Numbered from the stretch's first letter, positions 45,606 through 53,725 are shown. The stretch: 64,000 nt of DNA from an uncultured Porphyromonadaceae bacterium (GCA_947177685.1 CAMWVE010000008.1:1-64000); one strand, 5' to 3'. A program made the numbers and translations. The notes: generated by a model from the letters alone, not told the origin.

Positions 45606-45673
45606 TTATTCCATGCGAAATCACCCCGTCGGCAGCTGATTCATAACATTTGTTGATAATTCGGGCAGAACCG

Positions 45674-46237
45674 TCATCGGAGCAACTCCTTGCGGATGCG
45701 TGACAGGTGGGTGGGAGAAATCTGCAGATACTCCGCAATTTCGCGCTGAGGTACATCCTGTTCAATCTGCGGGTGTTTGCGGACCAGAGCCTCGTAGCGG
45801 TCAGCAGGCGATCCTATGAGGAACGAGCAGAAGCGGTCAATCAGCGAATTATAGGCAGCCTCGGCAAACGTGTGACCGTGGCGGTTGATTTCCGGATCCG
45901 TGTCATACAGATTCGGCAGGATAGTTGCATCCATCAGCCACACCTCAGTTTTTCTGCCAGCCATGATGTCAAATCGTGCCGGAAGATTGTGCATGCAGTT
46001 AGGGTAATCGCCGAAAAGAGCTTCAGGAAACGCGAATCCGCCGATTTTCTTTGACCCTTCCATAGTATAGATCAGGTAGCCTGACTTCACGAATCCCACC
46101 TTGTCCGTAGGCTTGCCGAAACGGCACACGAACTCACCCCGGTTCAGTGTGACCGGTTCGCCGTGAGATTTTATCAGATTATGCCAGAACACCGGGTCGA
46201 TGCCCTCAAGATGCTTGTTAAAATGTCGGTTATTCAT
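45674..46237 (-). CDS. Crp/Fnr-family transcription regulator
   Basis: A 187-residue protein from ATG 46237. The N-terminal cyclic-nucleotide-binding-like domain has LNRGEFVCRFGKPTDKVGFV and SGYLIYTMEGSKKIGGF. The C-terminal helix-turn-helix is QREIAEYLQISPTHLSRIRKELL. The ligand pocket lacks the canonical cAMP arginine phrase, so the signal is unknown. The longer ORF from 46324 adds 29 residues unlike this family, so the internal ATG is preferred. A TATCTTTG motif occurs about 215 bp upstream (46454-46461) without a well-spaced -33 box. Confidence 0.85.
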   Translation of the reverse strand: MNNRHFNKHLEGIDPVFWHNLIKSHGEPVTLNRGEFVCRFGKPTDKVGFVKSGYLIYTMEGSKKIGGFAFPEALFGDYPNCMHNLPARFDIMAGRKTEVWLMDATILPNLYDTDPEINRHGHTFAEAAYNSLIDRFCSFLIGSPADRYEALVRKHPQIEQDVPQREIAEYLQISPTHLSRIRKELLR

Positions 46238-46647
46238 AAATGCAAAACGTGAGCCAACTATGCCACGTCGTGATTGCAGGTCGTAGGAAACCATTTGGAC
46301 AGATGTAACAATAGTTTGACCCACGCGCTATGAGCGTGAGAACAACTATGCTTATCCTTGTCCATGCTGAATTTCCTACGTTCACAATCACAAGATTGAG
46401 CATAATGCTTAAAATTACCAAAAAGTCGCGGATGGGCTGACCCATTCCATCCGCAAAGATAACGAAATAATTTGACAACAACCATCCAACGGCAAAAAAA
46501 ATGCGACCCTGATTAAGACCCTGTTCCCCAATATGAACGTTGGGGACTTAAATGAGTTTCTTGTTTTTAATGTCAGTTTTTCGGTCATTTCTTACTGGTT
46601 GATTGAACTTTATGTGCAATGCCGATGTTTTATTGGAAACATAAAAT
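46238..46647. other. Intergenic region of 410 bp between divergent genes
   Basis: It separates the minus-strand Crp/Fnr gene from the plus-strand hydrolase gene. It holds a small CCCCAA/TTGGGG hairpin (46528-46548) and a possible minus-strand -7 box at 46454-46461. Short ORFs here show no coding character. No RNA gene is recognised. Confidence 0.5.
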
Positions 46648-47715
46648 ATGAAAGTTATGACACGTTTATCTAAATTTATGAAAAAGGGATTGTTTTTGGC
46701 TGCCGCTGTTGTGGCTGGTGTATCATCTCAGCCGGCGGATGCCTGCACCCGTGTGATTTATCAGGGTGAGGACAGCCTTTATATAATCGGTCGTTCGCTT
46801 GACTGGAAAACTCCCATTCCCACAAACGTTTACGTCTATCCGCGTGGCATGGAAAAGCAGGGATCGAACCTGCCGGGCGCCGTCACTTGGACTTCAAAGT
46901 ACGGTGCTGTGTATGCCGTCGGTTATGACGGTGGCGTAACGGAGGGGATGAACGAAAAGGGTCTTTCGGTCAACGGTCTGTTCTGCAAGGGCACTGTCTA
47001 TGACAATGACACCACCATGACTCGCCCCCCTATGTCGCTGGCTATGTTCCCCGCATGGCTGCTGGACATGAATGCAACCACTGACGAGGTTATTTCCGTG
47101 CTGCGCGAGCATAATTTCTCGCTTTCCGGCGCTACATTCGATGGCGGCACTGTTTCTGCCCTCCACTGGGGCGTTACTGACGCTACGGGTCATTCGGCTG
47201 TGATTGAGTTTGACCATGGCGACATCAGAATCTACGAGGGCACTACGGACATGCACGCCATGACCAACGACCCCTCATGGCCTCAGATGCAGGCGATAGT
47301 GAAATACTGGGAAAAGATTGGCGGTCGCAACATGCTCCCCGGCACTGTTTCCAGTCCTGACCGCTGCGTGCGTGCCGACTATTTCGTGACTCACGTTGAA
47401 AAAACCGGCGACGCCGACCTCGGTGCCTCGATAACCCGCACCGTGCTGTTCAACAGCTGTGTGCCTTACACCTACACCGTTGAAGGTGAACCCAATGTTT
47501 CATCAACCCAGTGGCGCTCATTCTCCAACCTGCGTGACAAACGCTACTATTTCGACCTTGCCGTAGCCAACGGATTCTACTATGTTGACCTCAACAAGTG
47601 TGACCTCCAACCCGGCGCACCGGTGCTGAAAATTGTGACTTCGCAGATGCTCAACGCATGCGGTGACCAGACCTCAATGCTCAAGCCTGTGCCCCCCTTC
47701 ACCCCCATGTATTGA
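46648..47715 (+). CDS. Choloylglycine hydrolase-family (linear amide C-N hydrolase) secreted Ntn enzyme
   Basis: A 355-residue exported enzyme. A signal peptide ending PADA is followed by catalytic Cys33, which becomes the N-terminal nucleophile after cleavage. Active-site neighbours are visible: RSLDW (Arg and Asp), MTNDPSW (Asn) and SSPDRCVRADYF (Arg). The family contains bile-salt hydrolases and penicillin-V acylases, which cannot be told apart by eye; a gut habitat makes bile-salt deconjugation plausible. Start may be ATG 46648 or ATG 46678 (MKKGLFLAAAVV), the latter giving a more typical signal peptide. A terminator follows at once. Confidence 0.92.
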   Translation: MKVMTRLSKFMKKGLFLAAAVVAGVSSQPADACTRVIYQGEDSLYIIGRSLDWKTPIPTNVYVYPRGMEKQGSNLPGAVTWTSKYGAVYAVGYDGGVTEGMNEKGLSVNGLFCKGTVYDNDTTMTRPPMSLAMFPAWLLDMNATTDEVISVLREHNFSLSGATFDGGTVSALHWGVTDATGHSAVIEFDHGDIRIYEGTTDMHAMTNDPSWPQMQAIVKYWEKIGGRNMLPGTVSSPDRCVRADYFVTHVEKTGDADLGASITRTVLFNSCVPYTYTVEGEPNVSSTQWRSFSNLRDKRYYFDLAVANGFYYVDLNKCDLQPGAPVLKIVTSQMLNACGDQTSMLKPVPPFTPMY

Positions 47716-47730
47716 TACATACCTGACATA

Positions 47731-47780
47731 AACAATGACCGCGGAGCGTTCTGAAATTGCTTCGCGGTCATTGTTTTGTT
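47731..47780 (+). terminator. Terminator after the choloylglycine hydrolase gene
   Basis: AACAATGACCGCGGAGC (47731-47747) pairs with GCTTCGCGGTCATTGTT (47759-47775) with one mismatch and an 11-base loop, followed by TTGTT. It is 16 bp past the stop codon. Confidence 0.85.
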
Positions 47781-47825
47781 AAGTTGATGCAAGGGAGATG
47801 AACCATCGCTGTCTACGACAATGAA

Positions 47826-48548
47826 TTAATCATTGTTTTCGTCATTCAATGGCGGATTCGTCAGTAAGAAATCCTCGTAGAATGTAAGGGCAGTCGACGG
47901 ATTGTCAACCAGTTCCTTCCTGTGGGCTTTTGCATCATTGCTCTTGTGGTAATATTGCTCCCATGCCTCTCTGAGTTCAGGATAGTTCTTTTTCAGGTAG
48001 TAGGTCAGGTACCAGTCATTGAATTGCCCGTTTACGGTCAATATGAATGTTGCGGGTGCGCCCTTGAACTTGACCCCTACGGCGGGCACAAGCCTGCTGA
48101 CGCTGTTCCTTCCGCCGGTGGACTCCCACACATCCCAGCGCAGTATCGCCCCGCTCTCGCGCCGGTCAAGCTCCCAGGCGAAGCCTCTGACATATTTCAG
48201 CGGTTTGAACACTCCCGGTGAGTTAATCATATCCGAAACACACACCGCGCCGTCAGGATACCCCTCCGTAGGCTCCATAAATCGGTATTCCTTGACCTCC
48301 TTGGCGCTGTAACGCTTGGTTTTGCCCCCGTTTAACTCCTCGCCCACGTTGACATACTGGCGTATGGAGCCGGTTTTTGAAAACATGTTTTTGAGCCCTG
48401 TTTTCAGGTCGTTGTGAATATATCCGGTGATGGTGTCGCCGTTGGTCAGAATCACTTGTACGTGGTATTCGTCAGGATCTTTTGCTCCGAAAGCTGTCAG
48501 GCTGATGGATGCGGAAATGATAAAAGCAAGAAAAAATCGTAGTATCAT
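47826..48548 (-). CDS. Secreted protein of unknown function
   Basis: A 240-residue protein with signal peptide MILRFFLAFIISASISLTAFGA cleaved before KDPDEY. The mature protein opens with a beta hairpin VILTNGDTITGYIHNDLK and then YSAKEVKEYRFMEP, WDVWESTGGRNSVSR and a charged helical C-terminus. The phrases NGDTI and the spacing of its strands are echoed in the next gene upstream, which may be a distant paralogue. The two genes are 2 bp apart and cotranscribed. I do not recognise a named family; location is periplasm or cell surface. Confidence 0.75.
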   Translation of the reverse strand: MILRFFLAFIISASISLTAFGAKDPDEYHVQVILTNGDTITGYIHNDLKTGLKNMFSKTGSIRQYVNVGEELNGGKTKRYSAKEVKEYRFMEPTEGYPDGAVCVSDMINSPGVFKPLKYVRGFAWELDRRESGAILRWDVWESTGGRNSVSRLVPAVGVKFKGAPATFILTVNGQFNDWYLTYYLKKNYPELREAWEQYYHKSNDAKAHRKELVDNPSTALTFYEDFLLTNPPLNDENND

Positions 48549-48550
48549 GA

Positions 48551-49174
48551 TCAGTTTGATTTAGGGTTAATCACCAGTGAACGTAAAACCTTGTCACAGC
48601 GCCCGTCAGCTGTTCTGATGTATTCAAGCAGCCGAGGGTCGTCGGCGAAGATATTCTCCAGTCGGGCGCGCATCTTTTTGTCAATCTTTTTGTGGGGTTG
48701 ACCAAGGCGGTGGATAACCCCGTCCTTCAATATGAGCATCTCCCCTTTACCGTAGTACCACAGTCCGCCGTTGCCCGAGCATTTGAAGCCCTTTGTGGCA
48801 TAGCAAAGTACAGCAAACCGGCTGCACTGCTCAGCCAGATGGCACCATCCATAGCCCTTCGCATAGATAAACGTGTGCGGGCGTTCAGGCGCCGTGCGGC
48901 TCCATAGCACCAGCGAGTCTATTGTTTCCGGATCCAGCTGCTGCTGAATTTTGTTCCGCGCCGTATAGGCATTCTCTATGATTCTCAGTTTCTGTTTCTT
49001 TTTGGGCATACCCACGTGAAGCTCGCCGTCAGCCATGATAGTATCGCCGGAATGGAGGTACACGCACCCGCACAAGGCAGGATAAATCTTCTTGGCATCT
49101 AAGGGGAAAGCGACCGTTGCCAGTATCATAATGGCAATGAACCGCAGGAAATTGAAAAAAGATAGGTTTGTCAT
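48551..49174 (-). CDS. Secreted protein of unknown function
   Basis: A 207-residue protein from ATG 49174 (MTNLSFFNFLRFIAIMILA), a typical signal peptide ending VAFPLDA. The mature part has VYLHSGDTIMADGELHVG, TIDSLVLWSRTAPERPHTF, GWCHLAEQCSRFAVLCYATKG and a Lys-rich helical C-terminus; it holds several cysteines that could form disulfides. The longer ORF from 49240 begins upstream of a -7-like TATCTTTG (49197-49204), so the inner ATG is favoured. It forms an operon with the following secreted-protein gene. No named family recognised. Confidence 0.72.
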   Translation of the reverse strand: MTNLSFFNFLRFIAIMILATVAFPLDAKKIYPALCGCVYLHSGDTIMADGELHVGMPKKKQKLRIIENAYTARNKIQQQLDPETIDSLVLWSRTAPERPHTFIYAKGYGWCHLAEQCSRFAVLCYATKGFKCSGNGGLWYYGKGEMLILKDGVIHRLGQPHKKIDKKMRARLENIFADDPRLLEYIRTADGRCDKVLRSLVINPKSN

Positions 49175-49246
49175 ATCTTGCATCGGTTTTCGGTAGCAAA
49201 GATATGATAAAACCGCCGTTGCTGATATGACAAATGTCATATTTGC

Positions 49247-49807
49247 TTATTCCTTCAGCATGGACTCCCTTATCCGGTGAAGCTGCCGGTAGGAAATATT
49301 GAGGTACGATGCAATTTCCTTGAGCGATGCAAGCTGAGTGATTCTGGGGTATCGGCTGGTCAGTTGGCGGTAGCGCTCCGCAGGGGTAAACCGGTAGTCG
49401 TTGAGGATATATGTATAAGCCTGCTCGAACAATGCCTGAGCGAACCGTATGTTTAGCGTGGGGTCGTTTGTCAGGCGTTCCCGCAATAACTCTGCCGGAA
49501 CAATCAGCACCTCCGAGTCCTCCAGCGCAATGATGTCCGTGGGCATTTCCCGCCCCAGCATGGCGCTCTGGTAATTGGCAAGAATAGAGCCCTCGAACAC
49601 GAATCCCACCGCCTTTACATTCCCCGCATTGTCAATCAGCGAGTGTTTGAATCCGCCTGACATAATCCACCCCAACTGCTTGAGCATACTGCCTGTGTGT
49701 GCGAAATACTCCCCGCGGCTGAAATGCCGCAGCGTGCCTTGCTTCTCGCAGATTTCCCGCCAGAAGGTGAAGTCTATTTCTTTTTCAAACGAGTTGAATT
49801 GTGACAT
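49247..49807 (-). CDS. Crp/Fnr-family transcription regulator
   Basis: A 186-residue protein. LRHFSRGEYFAHTGSMLKQL and GWIMSGGFKHSLIDNAGNVK form the N-terminal ligand-binding domain. SLKEIASYLNISYRQLHRIR is the C-terminal helix-turn-helix. It is similar in layout to the other Crp/Fnr protein 3 kb away (45674-46237), and both sit beside genes for exported proteins. No consensus promoter upstream was seen. Neither the ligand nor the targets can be read from sequence. Confidence 0.85.
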   Translation of the reverse strand: MSQFNSFEKEIDFTFWREICEKQGTLRHFSRGEYFAHTGSMLKQLGWIMSGGFKHSLIDNAGNVKAVGFVFEGSILANYQSAMLGREMPTDIIALEDSEVLIVPAELLRERLTNDPTLNIRFAQALFEQAYTYILNDYRFTPAERYRQLTSRYPRITQLASLKEIASYLNISYRQLHRIRESMLKE

Positions 49808-49879
49808 GATATGGAAATGAAATACGGCGCAATAATAAAGGTAGTTCTTCGAATGTAATATTTATATGAATAAGAGGGC

Positions 49880-50707
49880 TTATATCATATCCAGAGGCTG
49901 TTTCCCGGCAGGCTTCGGGAAATATGTGTCTAAGATATTTAACTCATTTTCGGTAAGTTGAATATCCAAAGCTTTGATATTATCCTCCACATGGCTAACA
50001 CTGCCACTTTTTGGAATCGAGATAACATTTCCACCACGCATGGTCCACGCAAGTGCAATTTGCGATGGCGTGGCGCCCCGTTCATCAGCGATTTCCCGAA
50101 GTACAGGATCTGACAAAAGTTCACCCTGAAGGATTGGTGAATAAGCCATAATTGGCATGCGTCGGTCGTCACACCATGGCATAAGGTCATACTCTATTCC
50201 GCGGTGTGCAAGGTTGTAAAGAACCTGATCTGTCGCACATTTCCGACCCTCCCGGAAAGAGAAGAACTCCTCCATTTCAGCTACATCCATATTGCTAACG
50301 CCCCACATTCCAATTTTTCCGTCGTCCGTCAGCTGTTCCATGGCGCGAACCGTCTCCTCAATTGGATAGCGACCGCTCCAATGAAGAAGATAGAGGTCAA
50401 TATGATCTGTACGGAGTTTCTTGAGGCTTCGTTCACATGCAGCTATAGTGCCGGAGAAATCAGCATTATAAGGCAAAACCTTGCTTACGAGAAATACTTT
50501 ATCACGGATGCCTGCTAAAGCCTCACCCACAAGTTCCTCGTTCTCATACATTTCGGCTGTATCTACCACTTCCAGTCCCAATTCAACACCACGACGCAAC
50601 GCCGAAATTTCGGCATTGCGTCGCGTGTTATCCTCTCCCATGTGCCATGTTCCTAAACCTAAGGCGGTTACGGTCGTGCCATTGGGGAATTTAACAGTTT
50701 TGTTCAT
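49880..50707 (-). CDS. Aldo/keto reductase
   Basis: A 275-residue NADPH-dependent oxidoreductase. The catalytic tetrad is visible: DTAEMYENEELVGEAL (Asp and Tyr), FLVSKVLPYNADFS (Lys) and DLYLLHWSGRYPIEETV (His). The cofactor site is AWTMRGGNVISIPKSGSVSH. It is of standard family length and cytoplasmic. It reduces an aldehyde or ketone not identifiable by eye. It lies 2 bp after the PPC-domain gene, so the two are co-expressed. Confidence 0.93.
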   Translation of the reverse strand: MNKTVKFPNGTTVTALGLGTWHMGEDNTRRNAEISALRRGVELGLEVVDTAEMYENEELVGEALAGIRDKVFLVSKVLPYNADFSGTIAACERSLKKLRTDHIDLYLLHWSGRYPIEETVRAMEQLTDDGKIGMWGVSNMDVAEMEEFFSFREGRKCATDQVLYNLAHRGIEYDLMPWCDDRRMPIMAYSPILQGELLSDPVLREIADERGATPSQIALAWTMRGGNVISIPKSGSVSHVEDNIKALDIQLTENELNILDTYFPKPAGKQPLDMI

Positions 50708-50709
50708 AA

Positions 50710-51207
50710 TCAGAATTTGTACATATTAAGCCCTGTTTCCTCATCGTGATAACGTTCCATAGGGCTGTCAAATGTGGTTATCACAATCTCGCCTGCACCG
50801 TTAAGTCGGGCTGAGAGCAAGTGTCCGGCAAGTGCGGTATAGTCGGTTTTACCAAGCACGCAGTGTAGGTGGATATAGGTTTCACCATTCATTTCAGATA
50901 CGTTTCCCGTAAGATTTGCCACCTCCATCTGCTCCTTGAAGGTCTTGTCGTCATACTTTTTGCTCTTAGGGTCATAGCAACGTAGAGTTGCCTCGTTGAT
51001 TGCACCGATTCCGGTGATACTGCCGGCAGTGATGTTCATATCCTTGCAGAAAGTCATGATAGACTCTGCAAGATCGGTGTGATTTTTGATACTTACCATA
51101 TAGGTGTTTCCGTACTGTTTATATGTATACGGTTTTTCAGAATTCTGTTGTGCGCTCATAGTCAATGTTGATATAAGAAGTGCAAATAAAAAAATAATCT
51201 TTTTCAT
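50710..51207 (-). CDS. Exported PPC/DUF296-domain protein
   Basis: A 165-residue protein. The first 20 residues (MKKIIFLFALLISTLTMSAQ) are a signal peptide. The mature part matches the PPC (DUF296) fold: AGSITGIGAINEATLRCYD, MNGETYIHLHCVLG and LAGHLLSARLNGAGEIVITT, including the conserved His-x-His pair. PPC domains in plants are parts of AT-hook DNA-binding proteins, but many bacterial ones stand alone and bind metal. A signal peptide means this one acts outside the cytoplasm, so DNA binding is unlikely. It heads a two-gene operon with the aldo/keto reductase. Confidence 0.85.
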   Translation of the reverse strand: MKKIIFLFALLISTLTMSAQQNSEKPYTYKQYGNTYMVSIKNHTDLAESIMTFCKDMNITAGSITGIGAINEATLRCYDPKSKKYDDKTFKEQMEVANLTGNVSEMNGETYIHLHCVLGKTDYTALAGHLLSARLNGAGEIVITTFDSPMERYHDEETGLNMYKF

Positions 51208-51391
51208 GATATTGATTTTTGTTTCTGCATAATATAACAGATTGAAAAAAAGAAAGTTCAGGATGCCGGTTTCTGTATGATAACGGCGGACACTCCACGG
51301 AGTGTCCCTACAAGGAGATTATAGACAAGTCGAGGCAGGTGCTCTGACCGCAAAACAAGTGTGGAGTGGCAGAAGCCAAAATATCAGCACC

Positions 51392-51425
51392 AAAAAAGGC
51401 AATATCCCATTGGAATACTGCCTTT
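51392..51425 (-). terminator. Rho-independent terminator of a lost or degenerate tRNA copy
   Basis: On the minus strand AAAGGCAGTATTCC, a 4-base loop and GGATATTGCCTTT form a near-perfect stem followed by TTTT. It lies directly downstream of the degenerate tRNA-Met fragment (51431-51500), as expected for a former tRNA transcription unit. Confidence 0.75.
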
Positions 51426-51430
51426 AAGGA

Positions 51431-51500
51431 GTGGTCCCACTTGGGCTTGAACCAAGGACTCCCTGCTAATTATTGACGAGTCGAGGCAGGTGCTCTGACC
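51431..51500 (-). pseudogene. Degenerate tRNA-Met copy
   Basis: Positions 51431-51465 match the 3' half of tRNA-Met (63092-63126) exactly, and 51487-51500 match part of its D arm and anticodon stem. The 21 bases between them replace the 7-base anticodon loop, and the 5' acceptor strand is missing. It cannot act as a tRNA. It is probably the scar of an earlier integration or excision, or a decayed tandem tRNA copy. Confidence 0.75.
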
Positions 51501-51502
51501 GC

Positions 51503-51533
51503 AAAAATAAAAAAGCCATGCACAAGCATGGCT
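51503..51533 (-). terminator. Original terminator of the tRNA-Met gene
   Basis: On the minus strand AGCCATGC-TTGT-GCATGGCT followed by TTTTTATTTTT is a strong intrinsic terminator. It lies 10 bp beyond the attL tRNA 3' half and therefore was the terminator of tRNA-Met before the element inserted. Confidence 0.85.
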
Positions 51534-51543
51534 CTGATTCGGA

Positions 51544-51588
51544 GTGGTCCCACTTGGGCTTGAACCAAGGACTCCCTGATTATGAGTC
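51544..51588. repeat. attL: 45-bp direct repeat of the tRNA-Met 3' half
   Basis: Identical over 45 bp to 63092-63136 inside tRNA-Met. It covers the acceptor 3' strand, T arm, variable loop and anticodon region, and diverges after TGAGTC. It marks the left end of the integrated element. The flanking tail here lacks the CCA present at the right copy. Confidence 0.93.
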
Positions 51589-51717
51589 GCATAAAAGCCA
51601 TTTTCCGCTTGTTTCTTCTATTAGCAAATTGTCTTGTAATTGATTGGTTTACAAGGTACTTTTGGCGAGCTCACTTGCATCAGTTATCTTCCATTTTCTA
51701 CTGTTATCATGACTTGC

Positions 51718-51734
51718 GTGCAAATTTTGTGCAA
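51718..51734 (+). repeat. 17-bp repeat near left element end (copy 1)
   Basis: GTGCAAATTTTGTGCAA, identical to 63005-63021 near the right end and in the same orientation. Each copy is itself a pair of direct GTGCAA repeats. The positions, about 130 bp and 71 bp inside the att cores, suit integrase arm-binding sites (inference). Confidence 0.75.
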
Positions 51735-51868
51735 GGTATATGCAAGAGACGTTTATCCGGTACGCTTTTATGAGTGTTGAAAGCATCGTTCAACCTAATA
51801 AATTTCTTAAATCGGTTATTAGGTGTATCGGCTGGCAATGTCGCCACCGTGCAATACCCTTTTGAAAA

Positions 51869-53113
51869 ATGGTTCTTAATCATGTTAAAGACGGAATCAC
51901 CGTTTCGGTGGTTCTGGATCGTCGTACACCTAATAAAGACGGTAAATTCCCAATCAAAGTAAAAGTGTATCATCTAAAAAAGCCCAAGTATTTTTCAACC
52001 GGCTTCTCTATGACAGATGAAGAGTGGAGCGGTCTTGACCGTAAAAAATCTAATGATTCAATCAAGATCCGACAATCTATCTCTCGCAGCTTCGAGCTGA
52101 TTAAGATGAATGTTGACGCTTTGGCAGATATGGGCGAGTTTTCATTTCAAGCTCTTAGTCTGAGACTCGGGCGTGCTGTCGGCGATACCTTGAATAATGC
52201 TTTTAGGGCGCGGATCAAAGAATTGAGAGATAATGGAAAGATTGGCTCGGCAAACAGTATGCGCGACACACTGTCTGCTATTGAAACCTATGCAGGAGAT
52301 AATCTAAATTTCCGCGATATAACAACCGACTGGCTGACAAGATGTGATAAACATTGGGAGAAAAAGCCGCTTTCAATTACAACGAGAGGTATGTATTTCC
52401 GTAATATCCGAACAATGATGAACTTTGCCAAACAGTCAGGACTCATCAAACAATCACAATATCCATTCGGAAAAGGTAAGTTTGAAATCAAAACAGAGGA
52501 GGGACGGAAAAAGGCTCTTACACCACAGCAATTGTGTGCCATTTTCAATTATGTTGATAAAAATGAAACAATCAACAAATACAAGGATATATGGTGCTTC
52601 ATGTATCTATGTAATGGCATCAATCCAATTGACATGATACAGTTGAAGTATTCAAACATAATTGATGGAGAGATTCATTTCGTACGTCAGAAAACATCAG
52701 GTACATCTACCACACGTAAGACAATCAAAATATTTCTTACTCCAGAGATACAACGCATAATAGATAAATGGGGTAATCCTGCCATGCCTGATAATTTCAT
52801 ATTCCCCTTTCTAAAAGGAGATGAATCATTAGAGGAAATTAAGGCAAAAAATCATGATGTTTATACCCGGATCAACAAACGTATGCGATATGTGTGTGAT
52901 GTTCTCGGCATTGAACGCATAACCACTTACGCAGCCCGCCACTCGTTCGCTTCAATTATGAATAGTGAAGGGGTTCCCATTTCGTATATAAGTGAACAGT
53001 TAGGACATACAAGCATACGCACAACTCAAATCTATCTCGCAGGTTTCAGTAAGGAGTCCAGAGCTAATAATGCCCGGATATTGACTTCATTTCTAAACAC
53101 ACCGGAAGAATAA
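51869..53113 (+). CDS. Tyrosine recombinase/integrase (IntDOT-like)
   Basis: A 414-residue integrase. The N-terminal arm-binding-like domain has PIKVKVYHLKKPKYFSTGFS (about residues 28-50), then a SAM-like core-binding domain (about 115-210) and a catalytic domain (about 220-400). Visible catalytic parts are the beta-strand Lys region RQKTSGTSTTRKTIKI, ARHSFAS with Arg II, LGHTSIRTTQIYL with His and the nucleophile Tyr. The usual first Arg is missing: the region reads CNGINPIDMIQLKYSN. Loss of Arg I is known for IntDOT of CTnDOT. It drives site-specific integration at tRNA-Met. ATG 51869 is the first plausible start. Confidence 0.92.
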   Translation: MVLNHVKDGITVSVVLDRRTPNKDGKFPIKVKVYHLKKPKYFSTGFSMTDEEWSGLDRKKSNDSIKIRQSISRSFELIKMNVDALADMGEFSFQALSLRLGRAVGDTLNNAFRARIKELRDNGKIGSANSMRDTLSAIETYAGDNLNFRDITTDWLTRCDKHWEKKPLSITTRGMYFRNIRTMMNFAKQSGLIKQSQYPFGKGKFEIKTEEGRKKALTPQQLCAIFNYVDKNETINKYKDIWCFMYLCNGINPIDMIQLKYSNIIDGEIHFVRQKTSGTSTTRKTIKIFLTPEIQRIIDKWGNPAMPDNFIFPFLKGDESLEEIKAKNHDVYTRINKRMRYVCDVLGIERITTYAARHSFASIMNSEGVPISYISEQLGHTSIRTTQIYLAGFSKESRANNARILTSFLNTPEE

Positions 53114-53265
53114 TGCTGTATAGCCATGCACACCGGATATTAGAGTTAACACACTGATAATACTTGGCTAATGTCTTGGATCGCAGAAAACAAAGTTATG
53201 ATAACGGATAAATACAGGTGCGATGAATAAGAAATAGGTTGGTATTCACCCATTTATTCCGGCAT

Positions 53266-53290
53266 ATCGGTTATTACATATATAACCGAT
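53266..53290. promoter_or_regulatory. Palindromic operator-like site upstream of the 138-aa gene
   Basis: ATCGGTTAT-N7-ATAACCGAT is a perfect 9-bp inverted repeat 19 bp before the ATG at 53309. The half-site with its next bases, ATCGGTTATTA, also occurs at 51811-51821 just before the integrase gene. A regulator encoded by the element could use both (inference). Confidence 0.6.
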
Positions 53291-53308
53291 TAATACTATT
53301 TGTAGAAT

Positions 53309-53725
53309 ATGAAAAAGAAGAAAATAGAGAGTGTTGATCCGGCAGATAAGCCGAGACGCAAAACTAAGAAAGTTACAGATGTGTCGAATCCTGAAAAAAC
53401 GAGACGTAAGAGATCAACAACGATCAAAGTTGAAAAGCCTAAGGATGATGTTATCAAAACAACATCGCCTAAAGTTGATTGGCGTGATTCATTCAACCCA
53501 TTTAAACTTTCAGATTACTATACCGAGGATCCGGAAGAAATAAATCTTATCTCGTTGTTGGATCTTCTTTCTGAAACGGATGATGAAAGCTGTGACTTTG
53601 AACTTGACGAAACTATATATTGCGATTCTGATGACACTGAAACCGATGCTTGGTTAAATGAAATTGAGGTCCGTTTCAATGCCGTTGTGGATCCGATTCT
53701 TGCAGAAAAAGATATTTCCGGATAG
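53309..53725 (+). CDS. Hypothetical protein with basic N-half and acidic C-half
   Basis: A 138-residue protein. Residues 1-55 are strongly basic and disordered-looking (KPRRKTKKVTD, KTRRKRSTTIK). Residues 70-130 are strongly acidic (LLSETDDESCDFELDETIYC). There is no signal peptide or membrane helix. Such bipolar proteins often bind nucleic acid or a partner protein, but I recognise no family. It has an operator-like palindrome just upstream and lies alone between the integrase and the structured RNA. Confidence 0.65.
   Translation: MKKKKIESVDPADKPRRKTKKVTDVSNPEKTRRKRSTTIKVEKPKDDVIKTTSPKVDWRDSFNPFKLSDYYTEDPEEINLISLLDLLSETDDESCDFELDETIYCDSDDTETDAWLNEIEVRFNAVVDPILAEKDISG

Larger units (their letters stand above)
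51208..51543. other. Non-coding tRNA-scar region between PPC gene and element
   Basis: This 336-bp stretch has no gene. It holds a palindrome GGACACTCC-AC-GGAGTGTCC (51288-51307), a fragment GAGGCAGGTGCTCTGACCGC (about 51332-51351) derived from a tRNA D-arm, two minus-strand terminators and one degenerate tRNA, listed separately. The sequence AGTCGAGGCAGGTGCTCTGA followed by CCGCAAAA occurs twice (about 51329 and 51480). Confidence 0.7.

Noticed and set aside
51582..51773. Open frame of 63 codons starting inside attL
   Set aside because: It begins in tRNA-derived sequence and runs through putative integrase-binding repeats; no protein-like features.
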